A DNA stretch of 64,000 bases from the NCBI GenBank assembly GCA_947034885.2, contig OX344751.2, positions 8,556,001-8,620,000 on the forward strand. Reading direction: 5' to 3'. The translations under genes and the position numbers were made by a program. How positions within the stretch are numbered: the stretch's first letter is position 1; every line of letters starts with the position of its first letter. Positions 49,717-60,988 of this stretch are shown here, one piece after another. The notes under the pieces are model-generated. The model saw only the letters and a program-made list of their open reading frames with translations. It ran no database searches and was not told where the DNA came from. This DNA comes from Thuidium tamariscinum (lineage: Eukaryota; Streptophyta; Bryopsida; Hypnales; Thuidiaceae).

Positions 49717-50043
49717 ATTAACCCCTAAAACTCTCAATCCTTAATTGAATTTTTGCACATTTTTGCTTATAGCTTAGTATAAAAATACTCCCTCACTCCC
49801 ACTAAAAGCTTCCCAAATTTTTTCTACAAAGACAGTAAATCAGCTTGATTAGGAAGCTTTTAGTGGGATTGAGGGAATATCATTTACCATAATTTCATAA
49901 ATTTGGTCATTGAGGGAGGTTGTCTTTTCTAGATTCAAGTATTATATTCAATAAATGAGAAATTACTAGGACTAAATAGTGCCTTGAAGCTAGCCCTCCC
50001 ATTCATCATACAAAATATGGATGTGGAAGCCCTTCAAGGTTAA
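49717..50043. mobile_element. Family N TTAA element holding a Stowaway-like MITE (N1)
   Basis: TTAACCCCTAAAACTCTC at the left; CCTTCAAGGTTAA at the right. It is the reverse complement of N2 through TTGTCTTTTCTAGATTCAAG and AGTGCCTTGAAGC. The position where N2 carries B3 reads GGTCATTGAGGGAGG here. Confidence 0.75.
49788..49877. mobile_element. Stowaway-like MITE (90 bp)
   Basis: TA, CTCCCTCACTCCCACTAAAA ... TTTTAGTGGGATTGAGGGAA, TA. The ends match the CTCCCTCCGTCCC consensus of Stowaway. N2 has a single TA at this site. Confidence 0.88.
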
Positions 50044-50379
50044 GCCTCGAGGGAGGCTGAGAGAGGACTCAGAGGGTTTGGTCTGCCTATGGTCCTTGTG
50101 TTTCACAGGGGGCCCCCTGTGTCTGCCAGTCTTGTACTTTGCCTCCATGCAATGATATTCCATTTCATTTGTTTCATGAAAAAAAATTTAATAGTAAATT
50201 AAAAAATTAAAGGGTAAAAATTAGTGAGGGAATCAAAAGTGCTAGAAATTGGGAATTCAGATGGATGTCATTGAAAAAAGTCTTACATTAATGTGTATAC
50301 ATTACATACTATCAATACAGTACACAAATTGATGTTCTGTCTGTGCATCATATGCACTCTGTATGCTCCCAAATGATCT

Positions 50380-51449
50380 TTAACCCCTAACTGCAGGTAA
50401 ACCCCAAAAAGCCACTTATTCATACTGAGCCTAGTTCCTGCTATTAATTAGTTCAAATTTTTATGTAGTCTTGTTGGCAAGTGAAAGCATGTTCCAATGC
50501 ACCAAAGAACGCAGGATTTGGATACCGTATGCAAAAGTTATTAACAGTCAAAGTCTGTTTCTGAAAGCGCCATCTACAGTTTGTGAACATGACTGTGATT
50601 TCGGAAATGTATGTGCACTGTAGATGGTGCTTTTAGGAACAGGGCACTTTTGGGTGTACCTACCTTATGGTCGATCTGAAATTTCAAGGACCATTTCTGA
50701 ATGGGCAGTTAAATTCCTCTGACTGTTTTTTAAAAAAATCGGGCAGTTTCAAGGGTTAACTATTGAAAACTTTCATTTTTCACTGAAAAAAGTACATATT
50801 TGATTATTGAGAGGTCTTCAAAGGCATACATGTACCATAAGTGAAGTGTAAAGCTTGCCAATTTTACTTCATTTCCTAGTTTTATGCAATTTCATTTGAT
50901 TTGAGATCTAAGAAATTGTACATATCCATTTGCTTTGAGAATGGTTCCAATGGAAAGAAGAAAGTCTTTTCATGATATTCACCATTGAAAAATTTAAACA
51001 TACAACTATTGATTTGGAGTTATTTGCAATTTCTACATATAAAAAATAATTGCATTTCAACAATTGCAAGGTGGATTGTGTAATGAGTTTAATAGCTTTT
51101 TATGTGAAATTAAGTTATTTAGAAGTGCATTTTAGTGTGCTAACACTCTTTATAGTTGTTATGTCATCTCCAATCCCCCCAAAAATTTATATGCAAATTT
51201 GAGAAACATTGTGGGAAAAGGCAATATACTAAATATGGAAAATGTACTCTTCTCTTGTTATGATCTCACAACTCCTATGCAATTTTGTACTCAAAATTTG
51301 TGTACTTACTAATAAACAAGCTCTTTAAACATCTATGCGGTCAGATTTTGGAAAAAAAATCAATTTGCTTCACTAGGGATCACTACAAGCTCATGCACTT
51401 TTTTCTTAGTCAAAACACACTTGAAAAGGCTTGGGCATTTAGGGGTTAA
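50380..51449. mobile_element. Family B TTAA element holding D2 (B2)
   Basis: It starts TTAACCCCTAACTGC and ends GGGCATTTAGGGGTTAA. After the D2 insertion it resumes at TATGGTCGATCTGAAATTTC, the same point as in B1. About 13 bases before the insertion are missing compared with B1. Confidence 0.8.
50395..50665. mobile_element. Family D MITE nested in B2 (D2)
   Basis: The right end GGCACTTTTGGGTGTACCTA is intact, with TA after it; the left end is degraded to AGGTAAACCCCAAAAAG. It is the reverse orientation of D3 and very similar to it. Confidence 0.75.
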
Positions 51450-51517
51450 GTTGGACAAAATGTGAGGAAGTAAGGCTGAAAAATAGTGTTATTTCTACTA
51501 CTTTTGAGTTGGAAGTA

Positions 51518-51792
51518 AGGTAGGTACACCCAAAAGTGCCCTGTTCCTAAAAGCACCATCTATAGTGCACATACATTTCCGAAATCACAGTCATGTTCAC
51601 AAATTGTAGATGGCGCTTTCAGAAACAGACTTTGACTGTCAATAACTTTTGCATACGGTATCCAAATCCTGTGTTCTTTGGTGCATTGGAACATGCTTTC
51701 ACTTGCCAACAAGACTACATAAAAATTTGAACTAATTAAAAGTAGGAACTAGGCTCAGTATGAATAAGTGGCGCTTTTCGGTGTACCTACCT
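51518..51792. mobile_element. Family D MITE, both ends intact (D3)
   Basis: TA then AGGTAGGTACACCCAAAAGT; CGGTGTACCTACCT then TA. It lies 69 bases beyond B2 and is inverted relative to D2. Confidence 0.82.
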
Positions 51793-51863
51793 TATATCGC
51801 TTCATTCATTTACATAGCAATTACTCTCCACACACTACCTCTCCAACCCCCTTCCTCTGCACA

Positions 51864-52209
51864 CATTAGGGAAGTTTTGGAGCCTCCGAGAGAGAGAGTT
51901 TTAAGGTTGCTCCCTCAAACAGTTCTCAATGGTATATATTAGGTTGAGCAGTGGTTAGTGTGAATTTTAAAATTGAGAAAAAAAACTAAAAGTTTTGGAA
52001 TGATTAAAATAAATTAAAAAATTAAAAAATTAAAAAATATATCATTCAAATATTTTGATAATTTTATTTATTTACTTATTTATTATCTGATATGGTAATC
52101 GTCCAACTACATCATATTGATGACATGGCAATGTTGTCAACACTCCCACTGTGTTTCCACAATTTGGAAACCGTTGTAGTCTCATAGAGGCGTGAAAATT
52201 CCCCTAATG
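51864..52209. mobile_element. Family C MITE, short copy (C4)
   Basis: CATTAGGGAAGTTTTGGAGC at the left; AAAATTCCCCTAATG at the right. The hairpin block is diverged (CTGATATGG...CTACATCAT at 52088-52115). No A insertion is present. Confidence 0.65.
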
Positions 52210-53666
52210 TTACATCATGCAACATGAGGATTATATTGGAAAGGAGGTAGGGAATATAAATAGAGATGTAAAGAACTTGATCAATAGTTGGTAAGAGGTT
52301 ATTCCAAATTTGTGGGAAGTAATTTTTTAGACTTTAAAGAAAAAATACCCGACTTTTCCAAGAAAGTTTGCTACATTTTATCCAAAAGGTTACTAATAAA
52401 ACCTTTATAAGTTAGGTGTAAACTACTTGCTTCACCACTGGATTTTCAACTTCATATTGGAATTGTTAGCAAATCCCACCTACCCACAAGTTAAGTAATT
52501 CCTTTTTCTTGTTTGCTTCAAAAGGAATTGCTCTAGATCTTACTTTCAACTTTCAGACTTCGATTTTTAAGTGATTATCTTTTCTTTGAAATAATTTCAT
52601 AAGTTTTAACCTTTTGCGCATTACTTGATATTTAAAATTAAAAAATCTACTTCAAATGATATAGTCTTAAATCTATATACATTGAATAGGGGTTTTAAGG
52701 GGACCCATACTAATTAATTATCATTTCACACTATATAAATATCTACCTTTGTTGAAGTGTCCAGGGATATACATCATGTTTCAAACATCTACAATTTTCT
52801 ACAATAAATCCCTTTAATTTTTTAGTCCCCTTAAAAACCCCATTCAATGCAATTATTCTCATGTAGTTTTCAACTCAAAAATTGGGTGAAATAGTGTCAA
52901 CATTAGTTTCTATTCCATTTCACTACATCATTTTAAAATATTAAAGAACTGAAGATGGCAATGTGACTACATGGCTAGTCCTTTAAAGTTTAAATTATCA
53001 TTTATATATTTAAAACAATCATGCTTAAAGTATTACACTTCTTTCTCTATGTTCACCACTACAAGGTGAACATTCAGATTTAGAGTTTTTTAAACTAAAG
53101 TTGTCTACTCTAAAAGCACCTATGCTCTAAAAGGGATTTTGTCACAGAGGTATATTTTTATTTCTTCAATGTAAGAACATTGTACATTTCAAGACTGAAA
53201 TAGGTGCTTCTAGTGACCTATTTCTTTGTGATAGTCAATACTTCTACTCAACAAGGTGGCACATGGCAATGAAGCACTATTAGTTGGTGTTGCAATTTTT
53301 CTATCGTAGGAATGAAGCACTCTTGAATTTACAACCAACTTTTGCTTAGAAGTAGGATGACCTATATGACTAGTATAGGGTGAATAAAATCTTTACCTTA
53401 AAAATTCATGATAATTTTGTTTGGGAAAACAAAGTTATTTAAAAAAATGTAGAATCCTTCTCAAATCTACTTCCATATGTAGAAAATTCCCCCCCTCAAC
53501 ATCTTTGAATTGCACTCTAGGTATGCTCAATTGCTTAAGTAATTAGAAATAGGTTGCCTTCCTTAAATTCAACTATCCCATTGAAACTCTTCATTCATGT
53601 ACTATAATTATCATAGAAAACTCTCTATTTTCTAATTGCTAAGACATGATTTCCTCAGGGCTGAAG
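52210..53666. other. AT-rich intergenic DNA, no gene seen
   Basis: A weak CACTA-like start occurs at 53058 but has no credible partner end. No coding frame was found. Confidence 0.4.
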
Positions 53667-54842
53667 AATTAGAGGGGATTTGAGGTCTGCAGAAGACTAC
53701 TTTGAGGTTTTTCCATGAAGACATTCTCTATGTTGGGAACTAGCCATTGCTTGTCTAAGTATTCAAATTTAATTATTAACCCCTAAAGGACCAAAGTGCC
53801 TTATTTGGCAACATAGCGATTTTGGGTAGGTACATGTGACTAGAGATTTCTATATTTTGGAACCACACTTTAATAGAAGGTGTGGAAAAGGAGTATCTTC
53901 AAAGCCCAACAATTTTTGTGACTTTTGACTACATGGTTGAAAAGTTATTGCATGATATGTTGTTTGTTTCTCAACTCGAGCAGTTTGGGTAGATCAGAAA
54001 AATCACTTTTCTTGAAAACCAAAATTTGAAATTGGTTTTATAGATTTATATATATGTGAAAAGCTTTGAATCATTCCATTTGGATTAATGAGTCAAAAGT
54101 TATGAAGAATTTTAGTTTGTGGGTAGTTGTGGATTCTCTACTCTAAAATAAACTTTGAAGTCCTTTGTTTTACTTAATTTTCAATATTTAAATAAATAAA
54201 TAAAAACATTGGTTGTAGATTTTTTATTACAACATTTGAACCATTGAGATTGCAATTTTTCAATTCATTAAGTAAATTGTTAACAATTTAGTATTTTGAA
54301 TCATTCTCTGCTTCTTTTTATTTACTATTTCTTTTGTACATGTTGTACAATTTTAAATGATTCGAAAATTTTCAAGCATGTAGCCAACTTGAATTGAAGA
54401 ATGAATTCAAAGGGTAACAACCATTTTGAACAATTTTTCATACAAATGTGGCCTTCTGAAGTACAGCTGCCCAAATTTTCGTAGTGGTAAAAAAGGATTT
54501 TTATAACTTTAAACACTAATATCTTGCAATCTACATGGTGAAACTTTCTGAATTTTTTTCTACATCTTCTCAAACTAGTGCACTAGAAGATCCTATGGTT
54601 ACAATATTCTAGAAATGTTTTTTTTTCTAAAATTTGGTAGTTGTCCTAGAAATGATAGTTTTGGAGCAATTTTGGTGAAAAAATAGTCAAAAAACTTTAG
54701 GGATTAGTTAATTAAAATATTTTGACATGGTAATCTCTCAACCATGTTAGATTTCTTACATGACAAAGTTGCCAATGTTTTGAAAACATTCCCATAGTTT
54801 AGAAACTTGCAGTCTTCCTAAAACCTCAAATCTCTTCTAATG
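53667..54842. mobile_element. Family C element holding A7 (C5)
   Basis: AATTAGAGGGGATTTGAGGTC at the left (degraded CATTAG); CCTCAAATCTCTTCTAATG at the right. The hairpin TTGACATGG...CCATGTTAG lies at 54723-54749. Confidence 0.65.
53776..54707. mobile_element. Family A TTAA element (A7)
   Basis: TTAACCCCTAAAGGACCAAAG at the left; ACTTTAGGGATTAG at the right. It is collinear with A1 and inverted relative to A5, to which it is closest by eye. Confidence 0.75.
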
Positions 54843-54854
54843 TGGGGTCTCAAA

Positions 54855-55320
54855 TAATGCAAGACTAATACTTTGTCATCATTTGAGGACGGAATAATCT
54901 TTTTGTCGGAATGGAAAGCCTTTTGCGGTAGCATAAAGTTCAGAGTTATGCTTCTTCTTCTTCTCCTCCGTCTCCCAAACTCAGGTGCATATGGAGCGCT
55001 AACTATCCGATTCCGCACTTGAGGAAAGATGTCCGAACTTCCGTAGAGTTGGCACACAAACTACGCAAGCTACCAGCAGGCCAGGTACCTTCCTTCTTCA
55101 GTTGGTCTGGTCGCTTGAGCAGGAAAGACATGAGACCCGGAAATGAGCTTCATGGTCGGCTAATATTCGTCTCTGCTGAAGCAACCGTTAGTTTTGGGGC
55201 TCTGACTGAGCCTTGCAGCTTGTTTTTCAGTCTCATGTTCTCAGAGTACCGTAAGTTAGTACCAGCAGCAGCAATTTTGGTCAGCAGGAAGCTTAAATTA
55301 TAAGAGCATATTATAATCCG
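54855..55320. other. GC-richer island, possible gene fragment
   Basis: Plus frame 55019-55303 encodes 94 residues (start RKDVRTSVELAHKLRKLPAG) and the minus strand has frames of 79 and 89. The AG|GTACC at about 55083 and a TTCTTCTTCTTCTCC tract at about 54949 are compatible with splicing. No family is recognised; it may be a decayed or captured gene piece. Confidence 0.3.
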
Positions 55321-55699
55321 CCTTCTACGGCAACAGCCAATATGGGCCCCACCAGAGTAATAAGGCACATGTTGATTCTCATTTATTCTATCACTATTGT
55401 GAAACCCATTACTTTTCATTCCTTAAAAAAACGATAAAACGTGAAGTGAGTGAAAGATGTTATGAATGACAAACAATAGGGTTGACTTGTCTACTAACAA
55501 TATATCATTTTTTAGGAGAAGCAACATAACTAAGAATCTCCTAAATGAAAAACAACGGGATTTACACTCTAGCATTTAACCTAAAGTGTTCTAATATCCT
55601 TATTTTGAACAATGAACATAGGGCTTCAAGGCACTGTTTCATCCAATTAACTTCTCATTTATCAAATGTAACACTTGAATCTAGAAAAGACAACCTTTC

Positions 55700-56741
55700 T
55701 TAACCCCTAAATGCCCAAGCCTTTTTAAGCATGTTTTGATGATGAATAAAGTGCATGAGCTTGTAGTCATCCCTAGTGAAGCAAATTGATTTGTTTACAA
55801 AATCTAACCGCATAGATGTTTAAAGAGCTTGTTTATTAGTAAGTACACGAATTTTGAGCACAAAATTGCATTGGAGTTGCGAGATTATAACAAGAGAAGA
55901 GTGCATTTTCCATATTTAGTATATTGCCTTTTTCCACAATGTTTCTCAAATTTGCATATAAATTTTTTGGGAGATTTGAGGTGACATGATCAAATACAAA
56001 AAAGTGTTAGCACACTAATATGCACTTCTAAAAAACTTAATTTCACATGAAAAGCTATTAAATTCATTACACAATCCCCCTTGCAATTGTTGAAATGCAA
56101 TTATTTTTATAAGTAGAAATTGCAAATAACTCCAAATCGATAGTTGTATGTTTAAATTTTCAATGGTAAATATCATGAAAACACTTTCTTCTTTCCATTG
56201 GGACCATTCTCAAAGCAAATGGATATAGATCTCAAATTAAGTGAAATTGCATAAAGCTAGGAAATGAAATAAAATTGGCAAGCTTTACACTTCACTTATG
56301 GTACATGTATGCCTTTGAAGACCTCTCCATAATCAAATATGTACTTTTTTCACTGAAAAATGAAAGTTTTCAATAGTTAACCCTTAAAATTGCCCAATTC
56401 TTTTTAAAAAAACGGTCACAGGAATTTAACCATTCTCAAAGCAAATGGATATATACAATTTTGTAGATCTCAAATTAAGTGAAATTGCATAAAGCTAGGA
56501 AATGAAATAAAATTGGCAAGCTTTACACTTCACTTATGGTACATGTATGCCTTTGAAGACTTCTCCATAATCAAATATGTACTTTTTTCACTGAAAAATG
56601 AAAGTTTTCAATAGTTAACCCTTAAAACTGCCCAATTCTTTTTAAAAAAACGGTCACAGGAATTTAACTACCCATTTAGAAATGGGCCTGAAATTTCAGA
56701 TCAACCATATCTGAGTGGTCAATTGGGTAGTTAGGGGTTAA
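55700..56741. mobile_element. Family B TTAA element with internal duplication (B3)
   Basis: TTAACCCCTAAATGCCCAAG at the left; GGGTAGTTAGGGGTTAA at the right. It is inverted relative to B1 and B2. TTAA flanks both sides, where N1 has one TTGA. An internal segment is duplicated in tandem (56204-56429 and 56430-56667). Confidence 0.82.
56204..56667. repeat. Tandem duplication of about 226 bp inside B3
   Basis: Both units start CCATTCTCAAAGCAAATGGA and end CGGTCACAGGAATTTAA. The second unit keeps ACAATTTTGTAG, which the first lacks. Near identity implies a recent event. Confidence 0.88.
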
Positions 56742-56841
56742 TGACCAAATTCATTAAATTCCAATAAATGATATATCTATACAAAGCTATAAGTGAAAAT
56801 GTGCAAAAATTCAAAAATGGATTGAGATGTTTTAGGGTTAA

Positions 56842-57537
56842 AGGTCATCTTACCTCACATCTTTGTGATGGAGCCAACCCATTTCCATCCATTGAAGTAA
56901 TTGAACATGTCATTCTAGAGCATTAATATGTTGAGTGGAAAATTTTCCCTCTGCACAAAAATAGATTCAAGGAGGATCTCATAATTTTTCACAATTTTTA
57001 TTTCCCCTAAAAAAATTCTTATAAACTTTTTAGGTGAAGATTTTGTTCATCTCATAGTGGCGATACGAGTCATCCTGTTTTTTACCAAGGCCAAGTTGCA
57101 AAATCAAGAGTCCTGTAGTTCAATTATAATGTGCCATTCCTAATCACTTACTCATCTCATAACTGATTAGAAATAGACCTCCCTACACTACCAAAATGGG
57201 AGGTGATCCAAAAATGGGTTGGCTCCCATAGCCACTAATGGAAAGAGTAGAAGGATCCCGCACAAACTTGTGTGAAAAATTATTGCATGCTGCATTCCCC
57301 GCATTATCTGTCTTCCAACCAATTGCCATTGTGCAACTTGCAGTGCAGCAGCAGGTGCAGCTTGCACACACACACAACTCCAAAGTCTTTGGCAGAGCAA
57401 TGAATTTCTGTTATATTTGTCTTCCAAAAAAATTTAAATAAAAAAATTAAATAAACTTTTTTTTTTTTAAACTTTTTTGGCAGAGCAGATTTCCTTTCCA
57501 ATTCCAGACAAGGCCAATTTGACCATTGTCCCTCATA
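56842..57537. other. Intergenic DNA, no gene seen
   Basis: Overlapping frames on both strands at 57180-57555 (66-83 codons) are Cys- and Ala-rich and resemble no family. Confidence 0.35.
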
Positions 57538-58202
57538 AGGTAGAACCACCTGCAAGCAATCATTTAAGATATTCTAGACATGATTTGGTGTACTGCAAGC
57601 TGAAGCAAATATCTTTAGAGGTGCAATGATAGAAATGATGGGAATTGCAAAAAATTTGATAATTTTATGGCATGAATTGAAATTACTATGAATTTTGAAA
57701 GGCAAAAAGTGTGCCAAACTCATTGCAAATCTCTAAATTCTTCTAACTCCAATCATTCAAAAAACTACTTTCTCACTCAATTGAGTTATTCATAAAGTAC
57801 CCTAAAACGGGGATTTAAACCCATGAGTTTTGTGAAAAAGCCGGTTGAGTTAAAAAAGTCAAAATAAAAGTGGGTATGAAACTTATTTTTCCATCAAAAT
57901 GGTGCCTATGAAAGTTTGGTCCCCACTTTTGAAGTCGTGTGACATAAGTATCTTGCAAAAAAATTTGATGCTTCAACTATAGTTGCCTTCTCAACTTCAA
58001 AAAAAGTCATGCCCAAAGTGGGGGGGACTTTACAAATAACTCAAATGCTTTCAATTTTTTTTGCACACTACTTTGGAACATGTGTCATGAACTTTTAGTC
58101 CCAACTTTAAAAAGGAGGAAAAACACATTCTAGCTTTGGTTGAAAATACATCAATCTACAAGTTGACTATAAAGTACTAGTTGGTTATGGGCAGTTCTAC
58201 CT
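57538..58202. mobile_element. Family E element with an empty A6 site (E2)
   Basis: TA then AGGTAGAACCACC at the left; GGGCAGTTCTACCT then TA at the right. The single TTAA at 57564-57567 lies exactly where E3 carries A6. Confidence 0.78.
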
Positions 58203-59601
58203 TACAATCTTAGCTCATAACTTACAAGGGCTAGAATTGTACATGAAGGTTAGATTTGGCATTCACTCATTTGCCAAAATTGAATTTCCACATTAGATTC
58301 TTAAGGGTCCACGTCACCTCATACCATCCACAAAATGATGTGTGACACTTATTTTTAAAATACCGGAAATGACTTTATTTTATGCCCAATCTGACCTTTG
58401 TGTACGGAACCTAGACCAACTCTAGGCAAGTAGGATGGTCGGGGTGAACTGAACTGCCCGCTCGCTCGGCCTCTCTAAGTAATTCTAAGGGTGCAAGTAA
58501 AACAAAAAGTTCCCTATTTTGAGCCCATTTAAATTACCTTACACTCTCCTACTAGCTAATTTGGGGGCTATAATTGCAAATGTGAATTCAGAATTTGCAA
58601 AAAAAAATTATTTGCAAAAAATAAAAAAATTCAGCATTTTCCTGAGTAGCCAAGCAAGGGGGTCAATTCCAATGAATGGGGAATACTGACATTTAGTTAC
58701 ATCGTAGCTGGTTGATTTTGAGATTTTCCGATTGAGGTCAATTTTTTTTGCTTTTGGCCGTCCATTCTAAGGGCATGTCGGAAAATTACCAATTTAAAAT
58801 ACATGATTCCGATTTTCAACCAGTTAGGATTATACTTAATAGAATTTTTTTATATACTAAACTAGGTACTAAGCCACAATGGTACATACTACATAGTATC
58901 CTACCTTAGGAATGTACAAACTATAACTTTAGTACTTCACTAAGAGTATAAGAGTCTTACACTCACTAAGTGCCTTTTACTGTTTTAGCTTACCTACTCC
59001 AAGCATGTAATAGACTTACATGCTTACAAAAATTGAGTTATTATTTTACTAAGACTCTCAGTAAATCAGTAATCAATCTTTTACAAGTGGTTTTAAACTT
59101 ACTGCTGATGGAAAATTGGCAATGAATGATGGCAATATGACACAACTTATAGGATTCATAACCTCACAAGGTCACTCAGTCACTCTCACTCAGCCATTAG
59201 CAACTCAAAATCAGCCTGAAACTTAGGATTCAATGTTTTCACAAATCTCAAGTTACAAGCTTCTTGCGACTTGTATACTCTTGTTGCCTTGTTTGTTGCA
59301 CATATTTTTTTTATTTCTTTAATGGCATTGTGTATGCATGTTGGTTGGTATGTTACTCACCCCATTTTTTGGGGCTCATGTTGTTTGATTTTTGTGAATG
59401 GTGACTTGTTTTCACTCTTTTCCCCATTTTTTTTGCTCATCATGTTTTGATTCTTGGAAATGTGAATGTTGTGGGCATGTCATACTAACCAACTTCCTGA
59501 AAATGCATAGATCCTTTTTTAGATTGGTGCATTTTTGGAAGGTTGAATCCCTGGCCCTAAGTTGGTAGGGGCAATGCTAGGTTCAAATCCTACTAGGAAT
59601 A
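58203..59601. other. AT-rich intergenic DNA, no gene seen
   Basis: A short GC-richer patch lies at 58390-58490. A tRNA-like stretch at 59550-59600 is incomplete. Confidence 0.35.
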
Positions 59602-60988
59602 AGGTAAAACAATCCATTATAGACCAAATGAAGAGTTTGCCCTCATGTCATAGCTAAAATCTTCTAACTTTTTTCCCACATGTGGGCAAGTGATAGAAAT
59701 GATGTAAGTAGTTGAAATTATATTTTTGGACAAAGTGTGAATTTGTTCCAAATTTTTGAAGTGCTCTATCCATCATGGTTTCTAGACTACCCCAAAACCG
59801 ACTACAGTTGTATCTATAATGGTCATCTTACTCACCTAGTGTAGTCAAAATATTTTGTAACACAAAAGATTTGAAAGAGTCACTTTCTACACTAAATTCA
59901 CACTGAAAAATTAAAAGTTCCTATTATGGTCATTAATCACCCCATTCCAGTTAGCTAAGACATTGATTGTGGCCGAAATCTCATTCTTTAACCCCTAAAG
60001 GACTGAGGCATTTTCTGGCTTGAAAACCACTCAAAACTGCCATGTTTGCTACTTCCTCCCAAAAAAACAAAAAAAACAATTTTATTAGAATCTAACCGTA
60101 GGATCTTGTAAATTATTTGTCTGAGATCATATGGTAAAAATTTCATGAAGTTTGACCGTACCGATTAGAAGATATTAGCATTCAAAGTTGGAAAAAAAAG
60201 TTTTTTTGAACTCTGACTTGCAATTTCAGATGACTTTGATTGCCATTTGTTGAATTTTTTTGCACTATAGACCATGAAGTTAAAATTTATTATGTTGAAC
60301 ATTTGAGTTGGGAATTAGGGAAAAAAATTTCAAAAAACTACTATTTGATTTTCATTCATTAAAAAATTGTTAAGTAGAAGTAGGTCCAAGATTGAACAAA
60401 ACACTAAGTTGTTAATAACTTTAAGATGGAATTGAAAAACCATGATCCCAACGGTGAGCTTGTTTTTGCAAACATCCTAAACCCTATTAAAAAAGAAAAT
60501 TTGAAAAATTTGAAAAATTGCATTCAAAAATGAATTTTGTAAGTTATTTTCTGAAGAAGGTGCTTAGATTGCCTGAAATTCAAGATTGTCCATAACTTTC
60601 TCATTATTAGTCCAAATAAAATGAAACCAAGCTTCAGATGTAGAATAAAACAAAATCTTCAAGAAAAAAAATAAAAAATAAAAAATAAAAATTTTTTGTG
60701 TTTTTTTTTTCTGCCCGGCGAACTGCTTTTTCGACATAGAATGGCATAACTTTTGCTTCCAAGCACCAATTGAAATAAAAATTATATTTTTGGAAAACTA
60801 ATCTGATTTCCTATCTTCAAAAAAAGTTTCAAAAAATAATACAAAAAATTCAAGTCACACAAGCCTGCCCGAAATTCCAAGTGTCCCCCGAGGGGACTTC
60901 AGTCCTTTAGGGGTTAAAAGAAAATTGTAATGGGTTCATTCCTAGGAGTCTATAATGGGTAAGAAGTCTGAAATGGGTTGTTTTACCT
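59602..60988. mobile_element. Family F element holding A8 (F1)
   Basis: TA then AGGTAAAACAATCCATTATA at the left; GAAATGGGTTGTTTTACCT at the right. Its left side matches the right side of F2 in reverse complement, including GAGTTTGCCCTCATGTCA. Confidence 0.65.
59988..60917. mobile_element. Family A TTAA element, second subfamily (A8)
   Basis: TTAACCCCTAAAGGACTGAGG at the left; TTCAGTCCTTTAGGGGTTAA at the right. The interior is only loosely similar to A1-A7 but matches A9 at its start (GAAAACCACTCAAAACTGCC). Confidence 0.78.

Larger units (their letters stand above)
55576..56841. mobile_element. Family N TTAA element holding B3 (N2)
   Basis: TTAACCTAAAGTGTTC at the left; GATGTTTTAGGGTTAA at the right. 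Without B3 it equals N1 in reverse complement minus the Stowaway-like MITE. Confidence 0.75.

Noticed and set aside
53058..53235. CACTACAAGG start with TTTCTTTGTGATAG downstream, a possible third CACTA MITE
   Set aside because: The arms do not pair convincingly and no 3-bp duplication is seen.
59547..59600. tRNA-like stretch with a B-box-like GGTTCAAATCC and a GTTGGTAGGGGC D-arm-like run
   Set aside because: Only about 7 bases separate the two parts, so there is no anticodon arm; it is at best a decayed SINE head.
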